A DNA stretch of 64,000 nt. Source: Rossellomorea aquimaris (lineage in GTDB: Bacteria; Bacillota; Bacilli; Bacillales; Bacillaceae_B). The translations under genes were made by a program, and so were the position numbers. The notes below the pieces were generated by a model. It did not search any database and was not told the DNA's origin. It saw only the letters and a program-made list of their open reading frames with translations. Position 1 is the stretch's first letter. Every line of letters starts with the position of its first letter. The stretch is from contig NZ_QNRJ01000015.1 of NCBI RefSeq assembly GCF_003315075.1, positions 1 through 64,000 of the forward strand, read 5' to 3'. Of this stretch, positions 17,332-28,272 are shown one piece after another.

Positions 17332-17808
17332 TTATTCCGATTCTCCTGCAATTTCCGACAAGATTTTATCGAAGGATATACAAAATGTTTCTCTGTCTTC
17401 ATTTGTAAAAGGTTTAGGACCTTTACCATAGTTTCCTCTACGGCGTTCTTTTGCTGCGACGTATCGATAATCGAGTGCCGTGACTATACTCTCTTCCCTG
17501 TAGGCTTTTCCCCTGGGAGAGAGGGCATAAACTTTTTTCGGTAAAACCAATGACGCGAGTCCAATATCCTGGGTAACGAGTACATCATGTGCCCTGACAT
17601 GGTTCATGATGTATAAGTCAGCCGCTTCTTTCGAACTATCGACATATACCCACCTGCCTTGGTCAGGCGTGTTCTTTCTATGGGCATGAGAAGCAACAAA
17701 TACAACGTCAAAGCCATATCCTCTGGTAATTTTAATGATTTCCTGCTTTACCGGGCAAGCATCTGCATCCACATATACGGTAGACTTATGTTCGCTAATA
17801 CTAACTAT
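17332..17808 (-). CDS. yqxD: YaiI/YqxD family protein (DUF188), start uncertain
   Basis: Conserved DUF188 protein of the PIN-like fold: the metal-site motif VDADACPVK at the start of the match and TQDIGLASLVL in the middle. The biochemical function is not established. No good start codon exists. A GTG at 17772 has no ribosome-binding site and would cut the first beta-strand (STVYV), which is readable upstream. The frame stays open to a TGA at 17815-17817. GGAG at 17818-17821 lies 9 nt before an ATA codon at 17808, which I used as the limit. A one-base indel near ATGTAGA would give an ATG start. First gene of the dnaG-sigA operon. Confidence 0.7.
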   Translation of the reverse strand: MVSISEHKSTVYVDADACPVKQEIIKITRGYGFDVVFVASHAHRKNTPDQGRWVYVDSSKEAADLYIMNHVRAHDVLVTQDIGLASLVLPKKVYALSPRGKAYREESIVTALDYRYVAAKERRRGNYGKGPKPFTNEDRETFCISFDKILSEIAGESE

Positions 17809-18050
17809 TCTACATCACTCCGTATTATCCTTCTCTCTTTTGAACTTTCCTGGAGAATTGATTAAAATTGTCGAATTTTAATTGAGACGAGACTTGACAT
17901 ATCACAATAATTAGTTTATTCCTTAAGGGTTTAGTCTAAACCTATTTTAAATATTTTTATCACAATTTTTTATTATAGTATAATCGGACAAGTTTGACCA
18001 CTATAAAAACTCAATTTATGAAAGCTTTGATTGTTTCCGTTTCAATTCAA
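17809..18050. other. Intergenic region upstream of yqxD-dnaG-sigA with a perfect 15-nt palindrome
   Basis: AT-rich promoter region of the operon. It holds a perfect palindrome GGTTTAGTCTAAACC at 17928-17942 directly next to CCTTAAGG. Minus-strand TATACT and TATAAT hexamers occur near 17976-17986 but without a convincing -35 box. No gene is visible. Confidence 0.45.
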
Positions 18051-18051
18051 C

Positions 18052-18104
18052 AAAAAAGAATGATTCTTTCCCCTTTTATTGAGGGAAAGAATCATTCTTT
18101 TTTT
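18052..18104. terminator. Strong bidirectional terminator after ppsR
   Basis: About 20-bp perfect stem AAAGAATGATTCTTTCCC/GGGAAAGAATCATTCTTT with T-runs on both sides, 5 nt after the ppsR stop codon. Confidence 0.92.
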
Positions 18105-18108
18105 AATG

Positions 18109-18918
18109 TTAATTGCTTGAGTGCTGATAGATATTCGTAATGACATTGGCTGTTTCTTCTACAGCTTTGTTCGTTACGTCAATCACATGGCAACCGATGC
18201 GATTGGTTATTTTCTCGAAATATTTCAACTCATCTTCAATGCGTTGAATATTTGCATAGCTCGCCTGATCATTCAGTCCCAATGACTTTAATCTTTCCCG
18301 GCGAATCGTATTCAACTTCTCAGGACTGATCTTTAATCCGAAGCACTTCTTCGGAGAAACCATAAATAATTCCTCTGGTGGATCGACTTCCGGTACAAGT
18401 GGTACATTGGCCACCTTAATCCTCTTCAGTGCAAGATATTGTGATAATGGCGTCTTTGATGTTCTGGAAACGCCTACAAGCACAATATCCGCTCTAAGGA
18501 TGCCCCGGGGGTCCCGCCCATCATCATACTTCACGGCAAACTCTATCGCTTCCACTTTCTTGAAGTAATCATCATCCAGCTTTCTTACCGTTCCCGGCTC
18601 GAACAACGGCTCCTTTTGGTAAGCTGATTGATATTTATCCATTAATGGACCGATAATATCAAACGCGTACAATTCTTCTCTTTCAGCTTCTTTTTTAATA
18701 TACGCACGCATATCCGGCTTTACGAGAGTGTACACAATCAGTCCCTGGTTTAATTTCGCCAGGGAAATCACTTCATCGATATGCTCTAAGTCCTCTACAT
18801 ACGGAAAGCGTTTAATGACCGTATTGGAACCATTGAATTGGCTTATCGCCGCTTTTGTGACTAGTTCAGCAGTTTCACCCACCGAGTCGGATACAACATA
18901 GATGATCGGTTCTTTCAC
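18109..18918 (-). CDS. ppsR: Pyruvate, phosphate dikinase/PEP synthase regulatory kinase-phosphorylase
   Basis: 269 residues, the normal length for the PSRP family (DUF299). The P-loop GVSRTSKT lies at about 147-154. The N terminus has the family's [14 protein letters not shown] segment. These proteins reversibly inactivate PPDK or PEP synthase by ADP-dependent phosphorylation of a threonine. Starts at GTG 18918 after GAAGGTGGTG. It follows ccpN (regulator of gluconeogenesis) by 16 nt, the same pair as yqzB-yqfL in B. subtilis, where YqfL modulates CcpN activity. Confidence 0.92.
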   Translation of the reverse strand: MKEPIIYVVSDSVGETAELVTKAAISQFNGSNTVIKRFPYVEDLEHIDEVISLAKLNQGLIVYTLVKPDMRAYIKKEAEREELYAFDIIGPLMDKYQSAYQKEPLFEPGTVRKLDDDYFKKVEAIEFAVKYDDGRDPRGILRADIVLVGVSRTSKTPLSQYLALKRIKVANVPLVPEVDPPEELFMVSPKKCFGLKISPEKLNTIRRERLKSLGLNDQASYANIQRIEDELKYFEKITNRIGCHVIDVTNKAVEETANVITNIYQHSSN

Positions 18919-18934
18919 GATCGTTCACCACCTT

Positions 18935-19561
18935 CTAATATTCATCTGCTAACGCTACAAATGCTTTTGTGATATTGGTTTTCGTAATTCTGCCTATGAC
19001 CTCTAAATCGCCTTTTTCTGTTTTCTTAATCACTGGAACAGAGTCGATTTGTTTATGAATCAAGTCTTTGGCCACGCCTATTAGCTGGTCATCCTTTTCA
19101 CAGACCGTAATATTAGGCATTCTCGTCATAATGATATTCACCGGCAAGGTACTAAGTTCCTGCTTCCCGATGCTCGCCCTTAAAAGATCCTTACGGGACA
19201 GGACGCCAACTAAGTAAGTATTTCCATCCACTACAAATAATGTTCCTACGTCCTCCAGGAACATTGTCACAATGGCATCATACACAGAAACATTTTCGTT
19301 AACCACCACAGGAATCGATTGATAATCTTTAACATATATTTTGTTAAGGTTTTCTGTCAATAGCTGCGTTCCTGTTTTCCCTGTATAGAAATACCCCACT
19401 CTGGGACGTGCGTCCAGGTAACCCGCCATGGTTAAAATGGCTAGATCAGGCCTGAGAGTCGCCCTGGTCAAGTTTAATCGATCGGCGATTTGTTCACCAG
19501 TGATAGGTCCGTTGTCTTTAACTATTTGTAAGATATGTTCTTGACGCTTATTAAGTTCGAT
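18935..19561 (-). CDS. ccpN: Transcriptional regulator CcpN, 5' end disturbed by an apparent 1-nt frameshift
   Basis: Represses gluconeogenic genes (gapB, pckA) on glucose in B. subtilis. The open frame encodes IELNKRQEHILQIV, a helix-turn-helix with LTRATLRPDLAIL, then two CBS domains (about 80-210) that sense ligands. No ATG, GTG or TTG precedes the helix-turn-helix in frame; the only in-frame TTG (19471) would delete most of it. The expected GTG-AGT start with its AGGTGG site is present but one base out of frame: the sequence reads GTGAGTAACAATCGAA, where one A fewer would give MSTIELNKRQ. Either a sequencing indel, an ATC start, or a real mutation. Confidence 0.85.
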   Translation of the reverse strand: MELNKRQEHILQIVKDNGPITGEQIADRLNLTRATLRPDLAILTMAGYLDARPRVGYFYTGKTGTQLLTENLNKIYVKDYQSIPVVVNENVSVYDAIVTMFLEDVGTLFVVDGNTYLVGVLSRKDLLRASIGKQELSTLPVNIIMTRMPNITVCEKDDQLIGVAKDLIHKQIDSVPVIKKTEKGDLEVIGRITKTNITKAFVALADEY

Positions 19562-19567
19562 TGTTAC

Positions 19568-19789
19568 TCACCACCTAACGGACAAACGATTTATGTTATA
19601 CTTTATATGAAATATTATATACTATTTAAAGAAAATGAAAAGAGCATATTATCATTCATTTGTGTCAACACTATATTTTAAATTTCACCTAACACAGAGT
19701 ATCTTTTTTTAATACAAACTTCAAATCTTTTCCCTTCTACTGTTCAGTAGTTGTTTTTATTTCTTTATCATGATAAAATGTCTTCATCT
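19568..19789. other. Intergenic region between ccpN and the glyQS leader
   Basis: AT-rich and divergent. On the minus strand a TTGACA near 19660 and a TATAAT near 19615 are too far apart to form one promoter. No gene is visible. Confidence 0.4.
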
Positions 19790-19795
19790 TATAAT
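19790..19795 (+). promoter_or_regulatory. -10 element of the glyQS promoter
   Basis: A consensus TATAAT directly upstream of the T-box leader. The -35 region is poor, so only the -10 box is assigned. Confidence 0.5.
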
Positions 19796-19800
19796 CAATA

Positions 19801-19994
19801 AGGCTACGAAGGATCAATAAGTACTTGCTGCACTAAAGCGACCAGGGACGGTGAAAGCCTGGAGAGCAGGGAAACGGCAATCCCGAGCTATTTAACATTT
19901 AAAAGTGGGTATACTTGACGTATATCAACTAGGGTGGAACCGCGAGTATCAAGCTCGTCCCTAGGCTATAAGCCTAGGGACGAGCTTTTTTATT
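19801..19994 (+). promoter_or_regulatory. Glycine T-box riboswitch of glyQS
   Basis: Tandem features of a short glyQS-type T-box: an AGTA motif at the base of stem I, an apical stem-loop CCAGG/CCTGG, a likely GGC glycine specifier at 19876-19878, and the T-box AGGGTGGAACCGCG at 19931-19944. CTAGGG near the T-box can pair with CCCTAG for the antiterminator. The competing terminator is a 15-bp stem GCTCGTCCCTAGGCT/AGCCTAGGGACGAGC (19953-19985) with a T-run. Uncharged tRNA-Gly binding should permit read-through. Confidence 0.93.
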
Positions 19995-20027
19995 TTATTA
20001 CATACATGATGAAAAGGAGTGACTTTT

Positions 20028-21401
20028 ATGTCAATGGAAAAAGTAGTGAATTTAGCGAAGCATCGCGGATTTGTTTTCCCGGGTTCTGAAATTTACGGAG
20101 GACTTGCTAACACGTGGGATTACGGTCCATTAGGTGTAGAGTTAAAAAACAATATTAAAAAAGCATGGTGGAAAAAATTCGTTCAGGAATCCCCTTACAA
20201 CGTGGGTCTTGATGCAAGTATTTTAATGAACCCACAAACTTGGGTAGCTTCTGGTCACGTTGGAAACTTCAACGACCCAATGATCGACTGTAAGCAATGT
20301 AAAACACGCCATCGCGCAGACAAAATCATTGAAAATGCCCTTGAAGAAAAAGGCATCGAGATGATCGTGGATGGGCTTTCGTTTGAAAAAATGGAAGAGA
20401 TCATCAAGGAGCACAGTATCGCGTGCCCTGATTGCGGAAGCCAGGATTTCACGGATATCCGCCAATTCGATTTAATGTTTAAGACTCATCAGGGTGTGAC
20501 AGAGTCTTCTACAAATGAAATCTATTTACGCCCTGAAACAGCACAAGGTATCTTTGTAAACTTCAAAAATGTTCAGCGCTCCATGCGTAAGAAAATGCCA
20601 TTCGGTATTGCTCAAGTCGGAAAAAGCTTCCGAAATGAGATTACACCTGGGAACTTCACATTCAGAACTCGTGAATTTGAACAAATGGAACTGGAATTCT
20701 TCTGTAAACCTGGTGAAGATCTGGAATGGTTCTCTTACTGGCGTGAATTCTGTAAAAACTGGTTACTTAACCTGGGAATGAACGAAGAAAATATGCGTTT
20801 ACGCGATCATGATCAAGATGAATTATCCCATTACAGTAATGCAACTTCGGATATTGAATACAAATTCCCATTCGGTTGGGGAGAGCTTTGGGGTGTAGCA
20901 GATCGAACAGACTTTGACCTGAAGCGTCATATGGAACATTCAAATGAGGACTTCCACTACATGGATCCTCAAACAAATGAAAAGTATGTACCATACTGTA
21001 TTGAACCATCCCTTGGCGCAGACCGTGTCACTCTTGCATTCCTATGTGACGCATTTGAAGAGGAAGAGCTTGAAAATGATTCACGTACAGTGCTGCGCTT
21101 CCATCCGGCACTGGCCCCATATAAAGCAGCTGTCCTGCCACTTTCTAAGAAATTATCTGATGATGCATTCAAGGTTTATGAAGAATTATCACAGGATCTT
21201 ATGATAGACTTCGACGAAACAGCGTCAATCGGTAAACGCTACCGTCGTCAAGATGAAATCGGTACACCATTCTGTATCACATTTGACTTTGACTCGGTAG
21301 AAGATGGTCAAGTGACCGTACGTGACCGTGACACGATGGATCAGGTAAGAATGCCAATCAGCGAAGTAAAGGCGTTCTTGCAGGAGAAAATTAAATTTTA
21401 A
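20028..21401 (+). CDS. glyQS: Glycyl-tRNA synthetase, single-chain (alpha2) type
   Basis: 457 residues from the ATG at 20028 (AAAGGAG at 20013-20019). Class II synthetase: motif 2 [21 protein letters not shown], motif 3 GADRV near residue 330, a zinc-ribbon-like insert with CKQC and CPDC, and a C-terminal anticodon-binding domain. It charges tRNA-Gly. This is the dimeric form, not the glyQ/glyS alpha2-beta2 form found at this locus in B. subtilis, although the glycine T-box in front is kept. It ends in a strong terminator. Confidence 0.96.
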   Translation: MSMEKVVNLAKHRGFVFPGSEIYGGLANTWDYGPLGVELKNNIKKAWWKKFVQESPYNVGLDASILMNPQTWVASGHVGNFNDPMIDCKQCKTRHRADKIIENALEEKGIEMIVDGLSFEKMEEIIKEHSIACPDCGSQDFTDIRQFDLMFKTHQGVTESSTNEIYLRPETAQGIFVNFKNVQRSMRKKMPFGIAQVGKSFRNEITPGNFTFRTREFEQMELEFFCKPGEDLEWFSYWREFCKNWLLNLGMNEENMRLRDHDQDELSHYSNATSDIEYKFPFGWGELWGVADRTDFDLKRHMEHSNEDFHYMDPQTNEKYVPYCIEPSLGADRVTLAFLCDAFEEEELENDSRTVLRFHPALAPYKAAVLPLSKKLSDDAFKVYEELSQDLMIDFDETASIGKRYRRQDEIGTPFCITFDFDSVEDGQVTVRDRDTMDQVRMPISEVKAFLQEKIKF

Positions 21402-21410
21402 AACCATAAA

Positions 21411-21446
21411 AAACAGGCCCATTCACCATAGTGAATGGGCCTTTTC
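21411..21446. terminator. Bidirectional terminator between glyQS and recO
   Basis: 12-bp perfect stem AGGCCCATTCAC/GTGAATGGGCCT followed by TTTT, between convergent genes. Confidence 0.88.
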
Positions 21447-21471
21447 ATATAATCACAAGCAGCATTATAAG

Positions 21472-22224
21472 CTAGAATAAGTCCTTCAGGTTATCCATTT
21501 GGTCTAAGAACCTCCTGGATTTTAATGTTAGGCCTGAATTTTCATCGTAATAAGTCCTGATTACCCGCTTCAATTGACGTTTTGTTTCATCTTTCACCGA
21601 TATATTTCCCAATCGATTGATATCGAAATAGTAAAATACCCTCAGAAGCTTCACAGTGCTCTGAGAGATCGGAAAATGATGAGGATCTTCACTTAAACAA
21701 CGATGACAGATGAATCCATTTTCTTTAAAGGAGAAAGCGAATTCACCATCCGCTTCCCCGCATACACTACATCCATTCAGATGAGGATACAGTCCTAATA
21801 CAGGAAGCATCTTCATTTCAAATATATGCATAAGAATTTCGGGATCATAGTCTCCATTTAAATAGTGAATGGTCTTGTAAAGCAGTTCAAATAGAAATGG
21901 GTTCGGTTTCCGGTCCTCCGTCGCTTTATCTAAAAGCTCGACGATGTAAGTGGCATAAGCCGTCTTAAACAAATCTTCCCTCACATGCCTTAACGATTCA
22001 ACCATCTCTCCCTGTTGAAGTGTACCTAGTCCACTTCCTTTAATAAAAAGGAAATAACCATATGTAAACAATTGTGAAATGGCGGATAGACGGCTATTAG
22101 GTTTTTTTGCCCCTCTAGCCATCAATCCAATCTTTCCGAATTCTCGTGTGTATATGGTAACAATCTTGTTCGACTCACCGTAATGATTCGTTCTGATCAC
22201 GATTCCTTCACACTTCTGCAGCAT
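21472..22224 (-). CDS. recO: DNA repair protein RecO
   Basis: 250 residues from the ATG at 22224, with GGGAGGTGG upstream; the longer reading to 22245 includes that site. N-terminal OB fold (about 1-80), helical middle, and a zinc finger with CSVCG (about 146) and CHRC (about 168). It loads RecA onto SSB-coated single-stranded DNA with RecR in recombinational repair. Follows era-yqzL on the same strand, as in B. subtilis. Confidence 0.95.
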   Translation of the reverse strand: MLQKCEGIVIRTNHYGESNKIVTIYTREFGKIGLMARGAKKPNSRLSAISQLFTYGYFLFIKGSGLGTLQQGEMVESLRHVREDLFKTAYATYIVELLDKATEDRKPNPFLFELLYKTIHYLNGDYDPEILMHIFEMKMLPVLGLYPHLNGCSVCGEADGEFAFSFKENGFICHRCLSEDPHHFPISQSTVKLLRVFYYFDINRLGNISVKDETKRQLKRVIRTYYDENSGLTLKSRRFLDQMDNLKDLF

Positions 22225-22269
22225 ATAGCCACCTCCCGACATCAATCCATCCGGGTGATGACAAGCTTA

Positions 22270-22413
22270 TCACGTTAAAGGAAAGTCAACTTCCGCTATT
22301 TCTTCTTCAAAGCTGTAAGGATCCTCAGTCGTCTCCTTTTCAAGCTCCTTAAAAAGTAAATAGGTGTCTATACTTCCTGTCTGCGAAAAAAATTTCCATG
22401 TTAAGTCTAACAT
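22270..22413 (-). CDS. yqzL: YqzL-family small protein
   Basis: 47 residues, short enough to be missed by gene finders. It begins MLDLTWKFFSQTG and continues with an acidic C-terminal half, matching B. subtilis YqzL (also 47 residues, between era and recO). AAAGGTGG lies 7 nt before the ATG at 22413. The function is unknown. It sits 45 nt upstream of recO and is likely co-transcribed. Confidence 0.88.
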   Translation of the reverse strand: MLDLTWKFFSQTGSIDTYLLFKELEKETTEDPYSFEEEIAEVDFPLT

Positions 22414-22524
22414 AAAAAACCCACCTTTCTGGATTTAAACTAGCAAGACTTCATAAGCTTTCTTGTGATTAGAATGAGCATTTTCTCTCTAAAAGATGCG
22501 GCCTAAATATTGTTAATTCAGCTA

Positions 22525-23872
<1,348 letters not shown>

Positions 23873-24011
23873 TTACTACAATTTTTATAAAAGAAAATGG
23901 GCTGTTATCATTTTGTAATAAAATAGTTAGATAATTCAAACTATTTATCGATTTTGTCCTTTGCTCCACTTATTCTATACAAGTATAAGAACGTTTTCAA
24001 ATGAATTAAAG

Positions 24012-24053
24012 ACTGCAGGAAAGAAATCGTTCAATTTCTCTCCTGCAGCCTTT
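24012..24053 (-). terminator. Terminator-like hairpin between dgkA and cdd
   Basis: CTGCAGGA plus AGAAAT pair with ATTTCT and TCCTGCAG across a short loop, about 35 nt after dgkA. The following T-run on the minus strand is short, so termination may be partial. Confidence 0.65.
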
Positions 24054-24088
24054 GTTTTTTCAGGTATTTGTATCTTCAATGCATCCCA

Positions 24089-24487
24089 TCAAAGAGCCGT
24101 GATGAGTTCAAGCAGCTTTGGAATAAAGATAATGGCACCCACAATCGCCGTGCAGACGGCAAAGAGTAATACGGCAGCCGAAGCAAGGTCCTTTGCCGCT
24201 TTCGCCAAGGGATGGTAGTCTGAAATTGAAAGATCCACTGCCTTTTCGATCGCCGTATTCATGGTTTCAAGTGCCAGTACGGAAAACACCAATATGATCA
24301 GGATGATCCATTCCATGGCAGATACGGAAAGCAGATACGCTAAGATAAAAACAATGACCCCCACACATGAGTGAATCCTGAAATTCTGCTCCGTGGACCA
24401 TACAGATCTAATCCCATCTGCCGCATACCCAAAAGACTTCAAGAACCTGAACAGGCCGAACTTAGTCCCTTTTGAGTCCATACTCAT
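24089..24487 (-). CDS. dgkA: Undecaprenol kinase / diacylglycerol kinase family protein
   Basis: 132 residues with three hydrophobic helices and the family's E-nnn-N-T-A-I-E-nnn-D signature ([14 protein letters not shown]). In Gram-positive bacteria this protein phosphorylates undecaprenol with ATP, recycling the lipid carrier of wall synthesis. The ATG lies inside the 3' end of ybeY (26-nt overlap), which indicates coupling. Member of the ybeY-dgkA-cdd-era cluster. Confidence 0.93.
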   Translation of the reverse strand: MSMDSKGTKFGLFRFLKSFGYAADGIRSVWSTEQNFRIHSCVGVIVFILAYLLSVSAMEWIILIILVFSVLALETMNTAIEKAVDLSISDYHPLAKAAKDLASAAVLLFAVCTAIVGAIIFIPKLLELITAL

Positions 24488-24935
24488 CTAAAATATCCTT
24501 TTGTCTTTGAAACATTTTCTTTTCATCCATTTCCTCCATATGATCATAGCCTAATAAATGCAGGAATCCGTGCAGAGCAAGAAAACCCAGTTCACGGGAA
24601 AATGAATGATTGTATTCTTCAGCCTGTTCTTTGGCCCGATCGATGGAAATGATGATATCACCGAGAACCCGGGGAATTTGTCCACCTACTATTTCGATTT
24701 CATCCTCCCCCAATTCTTCAAGAGCAAAGGAAATCACATCCGTCGGCTGGTCCTTCTGGCGGTATTCACGATTAATTTCCTGAATTCTTTCGTTCGTCAC
24801 AAACGTAACCGACACCTCGCTTTCATCTTCGACCTCTTCTTTATTTGCTGCAAAGTTTAAGATGTTTTGCACCAAACTTGTTTCCTCTTCGGATAATGTT
24901 TCCGTTTCATCAATAAAGTCGATCAATAATGTCAT
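24462..24935 (-). CDS. ybeY: Endoribonuclease YbeY / rRNA maturation factor
   Basis: 157 residues. The zinc site [11 protein letters not shown] (about 125-135) gives the three-histidine motif, and the family segment [13 protein letters not shown] lies near residues 60-72. YbeY is needed for 16S rRNA 3' maturation and ribosome quality control. The start overlaps the pgpH stop by 4 nt (ATGA). Confidence 0.95.
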   Translation of the reverse strand: MTLLIDFIDETETLSEEETSLVQNILNFAANKEEVEDESEVSVTFVTNERIQEINREYRQKDQPTDVISFALEELGEDEIEIVGGQIPRVLGDIIISIDRAKEQAEEYNHSFSRELGFLALHGFLHLLGYDHMEEMDEKKMFQRQKDILDEYGLKRD

Positions 24936-27097
24936 ACTTCTTCTCCTTTTGCTTTAAGTTCCGGATATTCTATTCTTGGGTGAAAGATTCCATTCAGAGT
25001 CTCACATAGAGACCTCTTGACTGTCTCTAATTGCTTCAATGAAAGATCGCATTCGTTAAACTGACCGTCCTGCAGGCGGTCTTGTACAATGGAATGAACG
25101 AGCTGTTGAATCTCTCCCTGAGTGGGGGATTTCTTGGATCTGACAGCTGCTTCCACACTATCTGCAATGCTAATGATGGCCGCTTCCCTTGTTTGTGGTT
25201 TAGGACCGGGATATCGATAATCTTCTTCCTTAACATCTTTCCCTTGTTCCTTTGCCTTATAATAAAAAAATTTCAACAAGGTTGTCCCATGATGCTGCTC
25301 GGCAATATCGACGATTTCCTTTGGAAGCTTATGTTTCCGAAGCATATCAGCACCATCTGAAGCATGACTTATAATAACATCCCTGCTCGTCTCAGGCGAG
25401 ACCCGATCATGAGGATTTCCCATATTAAGCTGATTTTCAATGAAAAAGTGTGGCCTTTTTGACTTTCCGACATCATGATAGTAGCAACCGACTCTCGCTA
25501 ATAGTCCATTTGCACCAATGGATTCACACGCGGATTCTGCAAGATTCGCTACCATGACACTGTGATGGTAGGTACCGGGTGCATCGGTCAAAAGCTTCTT
25601 TAATAATGGTTGTGTAGGGCTTGAAAGCTCCACCAGCCTCATGGAAGAAAGTATGCCAAACCCCGCCTCGAAAAACGGCAGAAAACCGATTGTTAATATA
25701 GAGGAACTGATTCCTGACACCAGGGCAAACACGAGATAATACACATATTCACTATTGGAATAAGAAGTACCGCTTAACAGGACCAAAAACGCCAGGATCA
25801 ATATATTTACAAGAGCTACGTAAATACCCGCTCTTAAAATATTCGAGCGCTGATTGCGGCTCACAAGGAAAAGAATCCCTGATACTCCACTGAATAACGT
25901 ATAAATAGCGATCTCCATATCGATTGAACCTGAGAACTGCTGGTGAAAAACGATACTTGAGCAAGCTGATAAAATAAACACCATCATCATGGCAATCCGC
26001 TCATTCAATAAAATCCTCAGGATCATTCCCGTGAATGCAGCAGGGAATATATAGGCGATATCATTGATTTCCAGCTGTTCTATCAATCCTACAATCTTCA
26101 TGATCAACAGTGAGATGACAAACACGATACTCGTGAGGATCAAATAGTTTTGTTTTCGTTCCTCGGTTACTTCCAATGTATAGAAGAAATAATAAAGTAA
26201 ACTGATCACCACTAGCACAAAAAGCGCCAATCCGATGTATGGGCGGAAGGAGAACGTATTTTCCACCATCCCCAATGATTTCATGATCCGATATTCTTTA
26301 GGAGTAATCAATTCCCCATCTTCTACAATGACTCCGCCTTCAATGATTTCAACTGACTGAACATTCGCCACGGCCAGCCTCTTTAATTCATCCGTTTTTT
26401 CAGCGTCAAAATATTGTGTAGGCTCAAGTGCCACATTCCCAAGCTTTACGGCAGCATTGGATAGATCCCCCTTAAAGGTATAATTTGTGATCCTTTGTTC
26501 TAAATTTAATCTCGCTTCACTCAATTCCTCTTCTTTCACACCATTTTCCATGATAATCTTCATTTGCGTAGAAACGATTGTCTCTACTCGTTCCAGATCT
26601 TCCTCTGAAGCTTCCAATAGAGTTTTTAAAACCGTATCATTCAATTGGTTGGTTACATTATTATTCTTATCTTTAGGCAGCTTGGCTTTAAGCTGTTTTA
26701 GCTGCTCATTTATTTCCGCTTCAGCTGGAGGCTTCAGTTCCTCTGAGCCGGGTTCTTGAGTTTCAGTTTCCTTCTTCACTTCTTTTACACTTTCCATAAG
26801 GGAACGAAGTAACGATATGGAGTTGTCGATCGCCCCTTCTTTAGGGGTATAGACATTTCCTACTTCTTCTTTAGCTTCCAGCTGCTTCTTCACAGTTGCC
26901 TCATCATCAACAAACTTCTTCGGCGCCCTAATTGTAGTAGGAGCTTCTTCATACAAATTAATATCCAGGGTTTTCGGTTTTACATTCCCATATAAAACCC
27001 CGAAAACAATAATACCAAGTAACACAAATAAAAGATTAGTAAAAAGTCGGTAGCTAAGAAAGCTCCTTATTTTGAGTAAGAATGGGTGCGTTTGCAT
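24932..27097 (-). CDS. pgpH: 7TM-HD cyclic-di-AMP phosphodiesterase PgpH (YqfF)
   Basis: 721 residues from the ATG at 27097, with AGGGGG just upstream; the longer reading to 27139 overlaps it. One N-terminal membrane helix, an extracellular 7TMR-HDED domain (about 60-280), seven membrane segments (about 285-480), and a cytoplasmic HD domain with [10 protein letters not shown] and [14 protein letters not shown]. It degrades c-di-AMP. Between phoH and ybeY, the same neighbourhood as in B. subtilis. Confidence 0.93.
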   Translation of the reverse strand: MQTHPFLLKIRSFLSYRLFTNLLFVLLGIIVFGVLYGNVKPKTLDINLYEEAPTTIRAPKKFVDDEATVKKQLEAKEEVGNVYTPKEGAIDNSISLLRSLMESVKEVKKETETQEPGSEELKPPAEAEINEQLKQLKAKLPKDKNNNVTNQLNDTVLKTLLEASEEDLERVETIVSTQMKIIMENGVKEEELSEARLNLEQRITNYTFKGDLSNAAVKLGNVALEPTQYFDAEKTDELKRLAVANVQSVEIIEGGVIVEDGELITPKEYRIMKSLGMVENTFSFRPYIGLALFVLVVISLLYYFFYTLEVTEERKQNYLILTSIVFVISLLIMKIVGLIEQLEINDIAYIFPAAFTGMILRILLNERIAMMMVFILSACSSIVFHQQFSGSIDMEIAIYTLFSGVSGILFLVSRNQRSNILRAGIYVALVNILILAFLVLLSGTSYSNSEYVYYLVFALVSGISSSILTIGFLPFFEAGFGILSSMRLVELSSPTQPLLKKLLTDAPGTYHHSVMVANLAESACESIGANGLLARVGCYYHDVGKSKRPHFFIENQLNMGNPHDRVSPETSRDVIISHASDGADMLRKHKLPKEIVDIAEQHHGTTLLKFFYYKAKEQGKDVKEEDYRYPGPKPQTREAAIISIADSVEAAVRSKKSPTQGEIQQLVHSIVQDRLQDGQFNECDLSLKQLETVKRSLCETLNGIFHPRIEYPELKAKGEEV

Positions 27098-27233
27098 AAA
27101 GAACCCCCTGTTATGTAAGTACAATTTCAACCAGTTCAAGGTATAGAGCTCACAGAAAGCATGAGAAAAAACAATCTAACAATTATGTAAAATCATAACA
27201 GTTTTTCACTTAATTATCCATGTTAAACCCTAT

Positions 27234-27298
27234 AAAAAAGATTGACCCCTGCATGCGCCGCCTGTATTAACTGGCGACATGAACACATTGGGTCAATC
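27234..27298 (-). terminator. Terminator after phoH
   Basis: On the minus strand GATTGACCC (27290-27298 side) pairs with GGGTCAATC (27240-27248 side), enclosing an inner CGCC/GGCG hairpin and followed by six T residues. Confidence 0.8.
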
Positions 27299-27309
27299 CC
27301 TTTATTGCA

Positions 27310-28269
27310 TTACTTTTCGATTGTTTCATAGGCATCGATTATTTTAGCGACTAATGGATGACGAACCACATCCGCTTGGTCAAGATAAATAAACGATACG
27401 CCTTTTACGTTTTTTAATATTTTTTCAGAGGAAATCAGTCCTGACTCGCTTCCTCTCGGTAAGTCCACTTGAGAGCGATCTCCTGTAATAATCATCTTTG
27501 AATCAAAGCCAAGTCTGGTTAAAAACATTTTCATTTGTGCTTTCGTTGTGTTTTGTGCCTCATCGAGGATGACAAACGCATCATCCAGTGTACGGCCTCT
27601 CATATAGGCAAGAGGAGCGATTTCAATGGTTCCTCTTTCGATCAACCGGGCTGTATGCTCAGCCCCAAACACATCATGCAGAGCGTCATATAAGGGGCGT
27701 AGATAAGGGTCCACTTTTTCCTTCAGATCACCCGGAAGGAAGCCGAGACTCTCTCCCGCTTCAACAGCCGGCCTTGTGAGAATGATTTTCTTTACGTGCC
27801 CGTTTTTCAACGCATGTACCGCCATCACTACAGCAAGATAGGTTTTCCCTGTACCTGCCGGACCAATCCCAAACACCATATCATGTTTTTTGATAGCCTG
27901 GATGTATTGACGCTGCCCAAGGGTTTTCACCCTGATGGATTTACCTTTTGCATTTTTCGTAATTTCTTCATTGTACAAGTCAGTAAAGTATTCAAGTGTC
28001 CCTTGCTTGCCCATTTCCAGTGCATAATGGACATCTCTTTGACCAATATTGATCCCTTTACGTATTACAGCCACGAGTCGATCTGAAACATCTAGAGCGA
28101 GACTTACATCTTCTTCCTTACCTGAAACCAGCAATTCTTCGCCCCTTGTTACGATTGAAACGTGTAATTCCTGTTCGATTAATTTAAGGTGAGAATCTGA
28201 AACGCCAAACAAAGCGATGGCTTCATTAGGGTTTTCAAGTTGTAATTTCATTAAGATTTCATCTGACAT
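27310..28269 (-). CDS. phoH: PhoH-family ATPase
   Basis: 319 residues. N-terminal KH-like/helical part, then a P-loop ATPase with GPAGTGKT (about 133-140), Walker B VILDEAQN (about 233-240) and TGDRSQVDL. The role is uncertain: proposed RNA-related ATPase, and in other species phosphate-responsive. It starts 3 nt after the yqfD stop codon and is likely co-transcribed with yqfC-yqfD. Confidence 0.93.
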   Translation of the reverse strand: MSDEILMKLQLENPNEAIALFGVSDSHLKLIEQELHVSIVTRGEELLVSGKEEDVSLALDVSDRLVAVIRKGINIGQRDVHYALEMGKQGTLEYFTDLYNEEITKNAKGKSIRVKTLGQRQYIQAIKKHDMVFGIGPAGTGKTYLAVVMAVHALKNGHVKKIILTRPAVEAGESLGFLPGDLKEKVDPYLRPLYDALHDVFGAEHTARLIERGTIEIAPLAYMRGRTLDDAFVILDEAQNTTKAQMKMFLTRLGFDSKMIITGDRSQVDLPRGSESGLISSEKILKNVKGVSFIYLDQADVVRHPLVAKIIDAYETIEK

Positions 28270-28272
28270 TCG

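Noticed and set aside
17893-18104. Possible plus-strand small RNA: TTGACA near 17894 with the 18052-18104 terminator
   Set aside because: The -10 position reads TATTCC, a poor match. The hairpin is fully explained as the ppsR terminator.
19840-19900. GGAGAG-like motifs suggesting a glycine riboswitch upstream of glyQS
   Set aside because: The downstream T-box sequence and antiterminator/terminator pair identify the leader as a T-box; the two glycine aptamer folds are not present.
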